Shown here piece after piece: positions 23,903 through 34,204 of a stretch of DNA of 64,000 nt. Every line of letters begins with the position of its first letter. The stretch's first letter is position 1. The stretch covers positions 124,001-188,000 of the forward strand of contig JALNQF010000041.1 in the NCBI GenBank assembly GCA_028456385.1. The letters run 5' to 3'. The notes under the pieces were generated by a model. It ran no database searches and was not told the DNA's origin. It saw only the letters and a list, made by a program, of their open reading frames with translations. The stretch is from Ophiosphaerella korrae (lineage: Eukaryota > Ascomycota > Dothideomycetes > Pleosporales > Phaeosphaeriaceae). The translations under genes were made by a program, and so were the position numbers.

Positions 23903-25885
23903 GGTTGATTAAACGAGTGACTTGCAGCAAGGAAAGAGTGACTTGCGTGCGGCGTTCAAGTCTTGGGGCTTACTTCACGATATATACTCATTGGCTCTCC
24001 CTTTTTCGAACTGCATGTTCATGGGATGGCTAAGAAAAGACAGCCTTGCCACAATTTCGGAGATGGATGTTTCGAGTATCTGCCTTCTGTTGTAGGGCAC
24101 AGAGCCGGCGAACATGCTCCACCCTAACCAGGCCCCCCTTGGCAGCCTTGCATGGTGGAGGTGGACATGCTGGTCAAGTTTGCAAACTGTTCAGCAAAGA
24201 ACTACACTTTCGGTCCTAGTTTGCTTTATCTGAAGATGCGGCAAATAGGGTGTGGCAACTCGTCAGGCTTGTTGGGCTTATTGCTAGGTATGCGTAAATC
24301 CTCGTTCCCATCGCGGGTGATAGGCAAACTAATGCAGGGACAGCCGGAGATGGTTAGCATGGTGATCTCCCCGAGATTGTGCCGGTTACGTCCATGTTGC
24401 TTGGGACTCTTTGACCTCCACCCAAATCCACAATTCAGGTTTCCTTTTCCTCGGTTCAAGCGAACACGGAATGTCTACAGTGGGAGAATGCCCATGACGG
24501 TTCCTCTGTCGGGGCCTTCCTGCCGAAGTATTGGCTACGAAGCTTGATTTGCTTAATGACTCGGACACGCTGGTATGAATGGCACTCGCCGCGACTCGCC
24601 GATGTGATCTAGTTCAGTGTGACTATCCTGCAGGAGGCAAGGAGACGTTTTAGTCAGGGCTAACGGACGAGAAGCCACACCAATTCCACTCACCCACCAT
24701 TCTCATCGACTTACATATTTGCAGGCGACTCAGAGGTGGCGGACATTAGCCGTCACGGCCTTCCTGATTCGGAGAAGTCATACGTACCCTCTCCTACTAG
24801 CACCAAGTACAGGAACAAGAGTATTGGGCATTGGCCTTGACCTTACAGGTCGCAATGCACGCTGCCCATGTGGAAGAACAGTTCGGTATTCTCAATATGG
24901 GCCGTTCTATTAGAGGAATCGAAATTTCATTAACCAATCACTGAGCCCTCATGCCCTGAACAATGCAACTCAAGGGGCAGTACCGTCATTGCATACAGGC
25001 CTGTGCGTCCACGAGATACTGCCATATTGGCGGGTCCGACTATCAAGCGAACCTCCGGTCAAAACTCGAAAGGGATCATCCTGCCCCACCCGCAAGTCGA
25101 GCGGAGCATATCACGCTCACCCCACAACACTAACACGAAATGATTTACTGAATTACGTCTGTCTGCTTAGAATTCCCTTGGAGTTCCACATTGATCAACT
25201 CTTTTGTCTCCCTATACGGTAAACTCGGAAGCTTTGGCAGCACCGCGAGAACCAGATCAGCGCACGGGAGAGGATCTCTCACACCATCCGATCGCCAACA
25301 AGGAACTCACCACGTGCGATGAATACCCGCCTCTCGAGCCTCGACTTTCATTTCTCTGTTACATATAGACAGGGTTATCTGCAGTCATGAATTGACGTTG
25401 GAACCTCCCTAACTTTGGTGGCCAATCATTTTCGTCGCCACAGGCCGCGCTACTCCGGCAAGGTGCGCCTCCATCTGCAATGTTCGAGCGACAGATCCCT
25501 TTTTGGCTCTACGATAACATTCGAGAAGCCCCACTATTTTATCGTCCGCCGTGTGGCGTTCGCTGCCTTCTGCCGGCAAACGTGCAGGTTGGAACATACT
25601 TCACGCTAACCGAGTACCGTGTGACACTCCGATGCTTGGGATGTGTCCGTCGCGACATAGTGCGAAGACTTGAATCGTAGCTTACCATTACTGTTTCAGA
25701 GCACGCTACCATCCCTATGGCATAATTACCTACGTCCCTCCACCCACGTCGTGTCCATGCCCATGCGAATGTCTCATTCATTGAGGAGTTGATCTCCATT
25801 GATCTAAGGAAAGGCACTGTCGGGAACCCAATCGCAAGTAATCATACACACTCTCTTTTATACACACACACAATCTATCGCCAAC
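23903..25885. other. Intergenic region, no gene recognised
   Basis: About 2 kb between the divergent FAD oxidase and CFEM receptor genes. It holds only short overlapping open frames without domains. The final 40 bases before 25886 contain a CA-rich leader (atacacacacacaatc) likely to be 5' UTR of the receptor. Confidence 0.6.
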
Positions 25886-27361
25886 ATGAGGTTTGCTTCG
25901 ATGATAATACTGTGGGTATTTGGCCTATGTTGGGCTATTTCCGCACAACAAACTCTTCCCAGCTGCGCGGTAAGCGCTTTCAAATCCCACGAACCGTTGC
26001 CTTGGCTGACGTTTTCTAGCAAACATGTCTGGTAGCTGCCTTTGCCGCAAAGACATGCGCTCCTACAGATCCAGTATGCAGATGTACAAACGAGAAATTC
26101 CAAAACACTGTCTCACTGTGTGTGGCCAAGACATGCACGATACCTGAGTCGTTGGGTACGATACTTGATTCCCATGTAAATGAGGTCATGAACTAATGAA
26201 TATGCAGTCACCAAAAACATCAGCTTGACAGCCTGTGGAGCGCCTGTCCGCAGTCGTGGGCAGAACTATGTTGTGCTGTCAAATACCATGGCCATCATCG
26301 CCACTGTCTTTGTCGTCATGCGATTTATGTTCAAGGGATTTTACTCAAAGCTTGACTTTGGATGGGATGACTGGGCCGTACTTGCTACATTGATTGCCGC
26401 GACGCCCAGCGCCATTATCACCGTATACGGCACCACGAAGAATGGTCTTGGTCGTGACATCTGGACGTTGACACCTGAGCAGATCACGAACATGCTGAGG
26501 TTCTTTTACGCCATGGCCTCGCTATACTTTACTCAAGTCGCGTTGCTAAAGCTCACTCTGATATTTTTCTATATTAGAGTGTTCCCTGCTCCTGGGGTTC
26601 AGCGATTGCTATGGAGTACTGTAGCTTTTGTCGTCCTCTGGGGCTTCTCGTTCGTCATCGTGGCCATATTCCAGTGCCAACCTATCCACTACTTCTGGAC
26701 AAAATGGGATGGACTTCATAAAGGAACCTGTCTCCAGATCAACGCTATTACCGCGTCTAACGCTGGTATCAGCATTGCTTTGGACTTCTGGATCCTCGGC
26801 ATACCTCTCTGGCAACTCTGGGGCTTGAAGATGCACTGGAAAAAGAAGGTTGGCGTTGCCATGATGTTTTGCGTTGGTACTTTTGTCACGGTCGTCAGTA
26901 TTCTACGACTTCAAGCTTTGGTTCACTTTGCTGCTTCGTCGAACGCCAGCTGGGAGTTCTATGACGTCTCAGTCTGGAGCACAATCGAGATTTGTGTCGG
27001 TGTCATGTGGTAAGCGTACAGCCACGGTGTCCATGAGCTATACTAACTGTTACACAGTGCGTGTCTGCCAACACTACGTCTCCTTCTTGTCAAACTATTC
27101 CCCATCCTTAGCGGTTCCTCAGTCCGCAGCCGAGGCAACTACTACAACTACGGAAGTGGAACTGAACTCAAGAACGTTGGCAATAAGTCTCGTACAACCA
27201 ACCCAGGCGTCTCCATTACATCACAGTCAGGTCGCTCAGGCACTATCACACAGAACCAAAATATCGTTGTTAAAAATACGTATACTGTGGAGCACACTCG
27301 CAGCGACACAGATGAAGCAAGTCTGGTCTCACATGAGAACCTGAAGAAAGGAAAGGCATGA
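25886..27361 (+). CDS. CFEM-domain seven-helix membrane receptor, PTH11-like
   Basis: Exons 25886-25969, 26020-26155, 26208-27009 and 27058-27361 encode 441 residues. Introns are 50, 52 and 48 nt, all GT-AG. A signal peptide (around 1-20) precedes a CFEM domain (around 25-80) with the eight-cysteine pattern: Cys in LPSC, QTC, KTC, PVCRC, LC, KTC and TACGAP. Seven hydrophobic segments follow, starting at LSNTMAIIATVFVVMRFM. The motifs GWDDWAVLATLI, FQCQPIHYFW and DFWILGIPLWQLWGLKM are typical of the fungal rhodopsin-like domain (DUF3328-unrelated, formerly DUF300-type naming varies). The cytosolic tail is Ser/Thr/Asn-rich. Family members in plant pathogens such as Pth11 sense surface cues; that role here is inference. 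Small exons upstream of the membrane domain are needed to obtain the complete CFEM module. Confidence 0.9.
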
Positions 27362-28397
27362 ACACTTTCATAGCTCCTATACCCTAGATTAATTAATTCA
27401 TGAATAAAAAAAACGCGCACTATAGCTACGTATTAAGTTTCATACTGCTCAGCATTTCTCCCCTCCGGCATGTCTACCCGATCGATCGTTCTGCAAAAAT
27501 ACCCACGATCACAACACTGATCCGTTTCGCCATCTCAACAACGCCGACCCATGCACCCATCCCCCTCACCTTATCGCTGCGCCGCCCATTTCCCCAAACC
27601 GTCCGGCCAACCCACACCCATCGGGCGGCCCCGTCCCACCACCCCCACCGTTCCAGTCCCCAATGCCTACCCATCCCGCCACCCGCTTCGCTCACGCACC
27701 CAAAACAGGCAAAACATCCGCGCATATGCCGCGCCGTACGTTTCGCACCCCCGTTTCACGCGCAAGGCAGCGCGACCACGGTGTATATTTTCCACCGTTC
27801 AGCATGCAGCGGGGACTCGCCGTCGGGCCGTGGCCTGGATGGGGCGTTGTGGGGAGGGATTTTTTTTGTTCAACGGGCGCGCATAAGCGACAAGCTGGAT
27901 GACAGATGCAAGGTACCGTAGGGCCTAATGCTGGGATTGGGCGGAAATGCCATGTACGAGGTTACACGCAACGTGGGTGTGATTGGTTGGTTTGCTAGTT
28001 TGGTGTCAGGTATTACCTATTGTGGTGTGTTTGGTAGGACGGTAGTTGGTGGTTGGTGGTTGGTGGTTGGTGTTGGCGATGTGGTGCGGAGTACACCACG
28101 CTTTTTTTTCTTTTTTCCTTTTTTTTTTGTTTTCTCCTTGTGGCAGAGATGCAAACAATAAATTTTGGTATTACGTTGCATATAGAACATTAGGTTTTGC
28201 GAGAGTGCTTGGGTGCCGGGGGCGGAGGGATATGTGGTATTTATTCACTGTTGGGCTAGTTACAGGTACACATACGTGTGTCCCGTTTGTGAGAGGAATT
28301 AGGTGGGCGAGCAGGCTGCATAGGTTACCTTGGTATATAGCATGTCCATTGTGAAATGCGCTTTCGAACCCTCCTAATATCAGGTCATGTTATTATT

Positions 28398-28429
28398 ATT
28401 CTTCTTCTTCTTCTTCTTCTTCTTCTTCT
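28398..28429. repeat. Microsatellite (TTC)n
   Basis: About ten tandem TTC/CTT units after a short ATT run, in gene-free sequence. Confidence 0.85.
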
Positions 28430-29192
28430 GCTTTGTAAGTCTCGGCTTCACCAATGTTGGCCCTGGTTCCCACGTGTCTTTACCCGGCTTAGAATCTTGG
28501 ACTTCTGAGGTCCTCAATTCTTCTGCGGCGCAAGGCTGCGATGGCTAAATAAATATACGTTTACTATATGCACTGACCCTCGAGCTTCCCCGTATCTCAT
28601 CTTAGGCTGTGCAGCGTTTTAGACCTGGTAACGTCAAGATTTGCATGTTGGGTTTGTGTGACGTTCTGGAAGTTGGACGTGTGTCATAGTTATGTTCGGC
28701 ACCGAGTTATCGCCCAAATGTCACCCGGAATGTAACATTGCCCAATAAGTCAGCTATATCCATCGAATTTGGGCCAAGCGCCGCGCGGCAGAGAAGTTCG
28801 GTGTAAGGAAGCTTACGTGTGATGGAAAAATAAGATGGGTAGTCCTTGTAAAATATAATGCCTAGGCAAGTGCGGCGAGGCGTCAGCAGTTTGGGCACTT
28901 TGAGGCGTATTCTGACCAAAAGAACTGCCGGTTCCGAGGCGGGAGCGGCGCGGCACGTCGTGTGTAGGGAACGATGTAAGCCTTGCATCCAGCGGTGAGG
29001 CGGTATGCAGTCCGGAGTTTGATGATTCAAAAAGATAAGGGCACTCTGAGCAGATATCGGCAATTGAGGGGGGGGGGCATTTTGAGGAATGAGAAGTTCA
29101 TTAATACCAGATACTTTTTAACATGAGTATCAATTCTCGCGAAGGTTATCCAAATCTATACTATTTGAAGACATGAATGAAAGAATGGTGCC

Positions 29193-29215
29193 GGGGGGGG
29201 GGGGGGGGGGGGGGG
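29193..29215. repeat. Poly-G tract (23 nt)
   Basis: Twenty-three uninterrupted guanines on the plus strand, about 200 nt past the stop of the small minus-strand gene at 29420-29644. It is probably length-variable and prone to assembly error. Confidence 0.9.
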
Positions 29216-29419
29216 AATCAGAAGGAAATATATGGGAAAGAACAAGAATAAGCGGCGGTCGACGCGCAGAACCCAAACCAAATGTACATGTTCCCTTATG
29301 CTCTAATTCCTTGACCTTGACATCAAACACGTCCAAAGTCCACCCGCTGGCTAAATGCATGTAACGGAAACAAAGTAATAGAAATCGATTGGCGTCCTCT
29401 CAGTACAGGAGGACATGGC

Positions 29420-29644
29420 TTAATTCGATTCACTACCACATGGGCTCCGTTGATCAGCTGGGGTCGACGTGAAGTTAGAGTCGACGGGCGATGGTGGTGG
29501 TGCAGGCGTCTCGTTGATATCGGAGGAGCGCGACGCAAGGCCAGAGGCCTTGAATGCAGCACTAACATCGTGACCGAGAGTAGAGTTGGTGAGGATGGAT
29601 AGGCGCTGACGCGGGTTGAAGGCGGCGGTTGTTGAGGCAGGCAT
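29420..29644 (-). CDS. Small 74-residue protein of unknown function
   Basis: The minus-strand ATG at 29644 has an excellent fungal context (aaccaaaATGCC) behind a CT/CA-rich leader with repeated cattcaatacttcacaacc-like sequence, typical of highly expressed fungal 5' UTRs. The 74-residue product has no signal peptide or membrane segment. The first half (TTAAFNPRQRLSILTNSTLG) looks structured and basic; the second half is Ser/Pro-rich and acidic with PAPPPSP. A TATTTAG element lies about 130 nt upstream. I do not recognise the family; it may be a stress- or growth-related small protein. The only other explanation is a longer spliced gene whose 3' exon I cannot see. Confidence 0.6.
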   Translation of the reverse strand: MPASTTAAFNPRQRLSILTNSTLGHDVSAAFKASGLASRSSDINETPAPPPSPVDSNFTSTPADQRSPCGSESN

Positions 29645-32600
29645 TTTGGTTGTGAAGTATTGAATGGTGTTGAGAATAGTAATAGTGTATGGATGTTTGG
29701 ACTTGTCAAAGCAAGATGTGGCTGTGAAGAGTGACTTGGAGTAAAAGTTTGTCAAGTCCGAGGAGCAGCGACTAAATAGAGGGTGGATATCGGGATGCCG
29801 AGGAGTGGGATTCGGGCCGTATGCGACTCAGATGCGAGATGAGATGTCAAAGGTCCAACGCAGCAATAGTCGGGGGAAAGCGTAATTATACTAGCTGTGA
29901 CCTAGCTCGGGCTTGGATAACCGGGTTGACGTAGCTGGCAGAATTCGTTTGGCTGATTGTTATCTTCCGAGGCTGTCTTGCGTGTCGAAAGGCTGATATG
30001 CGTAAGGAGTCTGAGTGAGTCAGATTTAATATCAAGGATGTTCGGGAATGAGACAGGGCTGATATGGGTGGACGGGGTGCGCTGGCATTTGCAAGCATGT
30101 TCCGCATTGGGACTAAGCGAATGGCGGAGCCCCGGATTGGTTTGCAAGTGTAGAGAGGGGGCTGTATTGAGGCTTACCTGCTTGTAGTGCTGTCACTGCT
30201 AAGTAACAAGAGAGCCAATTGCGAGATACAAGGCAGTGATCTAGTTGGGCGTGATGAGTATGTGGTGTGATAAGGTGTCTCAAGCCTGTGCAATGGTCTC
30301 GTAATCTGTGGCAAGGGCCGACAAGCAAGCGTGATGAGTAGTTCTAATGGGGGTAGTCAGGAGTTATATGTAGTGGGATAATCCGGGGTGAGTTGGAGCT
30401 GAGCTGAGATGCTTTGTGCTTTATGATGATTGCGTATAGCGCATCGGGCAAGGGGTGCGGCCTTGGTCTTATAGCACGGCAGTTTGCTAGCATTCACCGC
30501 CGGATCCTGGCCCGCATTGGGCAGGGTGTTTGGTCAAGACGCTTTGAGTAAAACGCGAAGCAAAGTAGCAATTAGAAAAGCCGTGGCGGGTACGGGGAAG
30601 CGGATGGCTGCGTCCCTGGCTTCCTTGCGTCGTTGCACCTATTTCGGAGCAAGTCCCACCCCACGCCCAAACCTTCTTGGGTTATGCAAAGCTTGAGGTG
30701 TCTGGGGTACTTTTGTCGCAGCCAAATGGCCCGGAAGTGCCTGGACATGGGGGCGGGGGGGGGGGGAGGGGAATCTGCATGCGACAAGCACGGGGCTTCG
30801 CAGGCGTAGCAAACCTGGAGCTGGTGGCCGCCTGCGGCGACGGCCACATTCCTCGGCGAGGGCATAGGAAAGGATGCCTGTCGCAAAACGGGACGACGAC
30901 AAAGAAGCAAGTCGGCATGGACGGCGGCCGCGGGCAGCAGCCGACTAGGACGGCCGACGTGGGAGGCACAGTGTCGCCCAAGCAGAAAAGCAAGGTGAAT
31001 GGACAAGTCGTTTTCTGACCGCTCCTTCGACGACGCCCATCCCACGCGATGGCTTGCATCTAAGTGGAGCTTCCCCGGGAACCGGCAGTCCGGGACACAT
31101 GCACCAACGAGGCGTCTGGAACCTTCCAAGCCGAATAGAGGCTTTGTGCTTCGTTCTGGGCACTGATCAGCACCAGGCCGCCAGCTTGCCGTGCTGGCAG
31201 ACAGACGGGTGTTGCACAAAAGCCCTTCTCGCCAGGCCCTGCGGACATAGGCGCTCTGAACAGGGAGGCTGTGGCTGCGTTCCGTCGTCTGCACGCTGGC
31301 CCGGCAGAGGTCTTCCTGCAATCAAGATTCGAGAAGGGCTTGGAAGGACGCTCGAGCCTCAGTCTGTCAGACGTGGGCGGAGTAGTCCATGAGCAGACAA
31401 GCCGGTGCACGACACGACTCGGAATCGCAGCACGGCGCGAGAGCGAGAAGCAACCGGCAAATGTCCGGCCATTCGCTGCAATCTGCCGTTCTGTCAGCAG
31501 CCAGCACCATGGGATGAACACCACAGTGAGCCGTCACCCAGTGTCCAACGCCTCGCACGCCATCCTATGCGCCGAATAGGATGCAATGGATAGCTGCCGT
31601 GGGCTCATGGCCGTCTGGACAGCACGCGTCGGCGCGCCGTGTCTCGTTGACTTTCGGTCTACGGCTTCATCCTTCACTCCCGGACCACTCTCACCAGCCT
31701 GATCGGGGGCCTAGTTCCTGCCCTTGTGTTAGGCTTGTCGGAAGAAACATCCCCGCCGCGTGGTGCAACGTTGCTCTTCCAACCGTCGCGCACGATGCCA
31801 CACAGCATTTCGATGCCAACCGCGACCAGGCATTCGCTGCGTCAAATGCTAATGTCTTTACTGGCGAAGCGTGTCTCACTGGCCATCCAAGCGCTCTCTG
31901 GCTGTGCTGAACCGCGTCTGACAGCTGCTATTGACAGCTGCTATCCATTGACACTGATGCCTGACCGCCATCTCCATTTCGCAGGCGGTGAGACAGAGAA
32001 CATGTCCATGGATGGATGCATCCTAAGCCTAAGCCCAAGAGAATGATTGTAAATACCCCTGGCCATGGTGGTATATACGACAACATGATACTTTTAGACC
32101 AAAAGTTTATTTCGACCACGTCTGGCTGGGCTGTTGCATGCCATCGTCAATTCATATGGGTATACAAGTGGTCCACGACGCTCTTCCATATCGTTATAGA
32201 ATAGCACCTGCCAGTACGGTTACTACGCAGCCAAGCAGCTCTCCACAGTGGGTTCGGTAGTCCCCGGCTTCTGCATCGGCCCCAAGTGCCCGCCAGTAGA
32301 AAAAGAAGAGAAGGATCCACTTCTCATGCCCAACTTCATTATCCGTAACCAGTCTCCAGAGCCCGAACACAGGGCATTCCTTACCTCACAGACCGCTCAA
32401 CCTTTCGACTGCAGTTGAAAAGTCGTGATAGCGGACAACTGCGACTGACCGACCATGGCCCTTGTGGAGTGCATTAGCCTACCGCACGAACTGGAAAGCT
32501 CAACCGAACCATAGGTGTCCGGTCTTGAAAGTATACATTTCTATCGAATCTCGGTCAAAACGAATTATAGCTCAGGGCCGTCATTGGACATAGCATTACA

Positions 32601-34204
32601 CGCCGGCTTGTGTGATGCTATCCGGCTCCTGACAGGAAAACCAAATATGTTCTCCCCATCATATTCGATGTAAAATACTGAAAGAGGAAGTTAAACTGGT
32701 CCATATAATATAATCAGGCAACAGTGCCAAGAGGCAAAGCAAACTTCAAGCTACCCTCGAGCGTACGTCCAGCGCTTGCAAAGAGTGCGCAACCCATTTA
32801 AGATATTATAAGCCCACATGACACCCTCCCAGGCCGTGCTCAATTGTCTGGAAAGTTTCGAAGGCGTCCTGGGGCAAGTCTTCACTCTGGCTGCTACGTT
32901 ACTGGCCCCCCGCTCGGTATTTCTGCCCGGCGTTATTCGATCACGACAATCGTATGTTCTCTCTCGTGATCCCCAGCGCCGATGCTCTGAAGCGGGCCGT
33001 TTAGTCCCTTGTGAGCTTGAGGATCTACGCAGGGAAGTATTGTACCATCAATACCCCCCCGCCCCTCGTAGATGATGTAAGGCAATGCGCCATTTAAATC
33101 TCGAGTTCAGCGCTGATGCAATTGGGTGAAGTCTTCAAGCTTGTTGACCCAGATATTTCGACCGCGGCGATGGTCCGTTGCGAGATCGCGCAATTGCATC
33201 AAGATGCCCTTTAGGCATTGTAAGAAATATTTATGAGTTAGGTCAGCGCTTAATCCAATAGCGGGATTAGGAGACCAGGGCCAGATCGTCTACACATGAG
33301 AGGACCCTTTACTCACGATGGTTGATGCGGTCGCGCGAAAGGTCTATGCGCCGAGCGACCTTGGAAGCTGGGCCCACCCCCATCTCGTGGGATTCAAGGA
33401 CTCTTGCTAAAATGGTACTGCAGCAGAACCAGTATATCACTGTGGCGTAATAAAAGGGGCAGCAAGGAGCTTCCGTCGTTGTGATTGAACAATGTTGGCT
33501 GTAAGGCGGTGCTATGCAACAGTCACAGGAGCTCATGTGTAGAACTTGGTCGAGAGCCTTCGCTAGAAAGAGCACGGAACAAATACGAGAAATCTTCTAA
33601 ACACACACCAGTCCTTGGAGCAACCTGGAGTGTTTTGCTGAGCATATGCTTGCCATCCTTGAGAGCCATCGTAACACAAAGGGAACTAGACTCACCTCGT
33701 TCTCTTCAGATACTCTCATCATGAGGGAACCACAGGCCTTTCTTGTAGAGTCCAGAGACCATGTCTCTCAAAGACCATCAAAAAGGCATCAACCTCAAGC
33801 TGTATTACTCCTCGAAGTGTAGTCTGGTCGCTACCTACAGGCAAGGAAATCCTTCGACACGACCCTACACTCTCCAAACAAAACACCACGCCCTATATAG
33901 ATCTAGCGGCATCAGTCAGGGAAGCGCGTCGTCTCTGCCCCGCTTGTAAACAGAGCCTAGGAAACGGCAACTACGATCCCTTCTTTCACTTGCACACATC
34001 ACTCGCCCCAGGCCTTGAAGCTAAACTTTTTCTTCCGCTGCTAGCAAGGCTTCTGCCTATAATTTCACACCCCACACCACTCTTTTCTTCCAAGGTCTTG
34101 CCCATAAAATCGAGCTCAACTGTCCGACAGCACCGCGCACTCACACCCAACTTCAACCTTGCAAAACCCGTTGCACATTACTTCTTACGGATCTCGCCGC
34201 AACC
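29645..34204. other. Gene-free region, 4.6 kb, part GC-rich
   Basis: No gene could be supported. The stretch about 30450-32000 is GC-rich and therefore carries many long overlapping open frames on both strands (up to about 250 codons), but none has a plausible start, splice pattern or domain. From about 32050 to 33950 the sequence is of ordinary composition with nothing recognisable. The last 250 bases (about 33960-34204) are pyrimidine-rich and look like promoter and 5' UTR of the next gene. Confidence 0.5.

Larger units (their letters stand above)
27362..29419. other. Gene-free region with simple repeats
   Basis: A 2-kb stretch without a supported gene. It includes a C-rich block (27540-27680), a GGTT-rich patch (about 28045-28085), a TTC microsatellite around 28395-28430 and the G homopolymer at 29193-29215. 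Open frames over the C-rich block are compositionally biased and lack any domain. Confidence 0.55.

Noticed and set aside
27400..27921. Pro/His/Thr-rich frame of 173 codons
   Set aside because: Composition reflects the C-rich tract; there is no start context, domain or splice pattern.
30572..31321. Long minus-strand open frame of about 250 codons
   Set aside because: It lies in GC-rich sequence with equally long frames on the other strand, has biased composition, no domain and no convincing start or leader.
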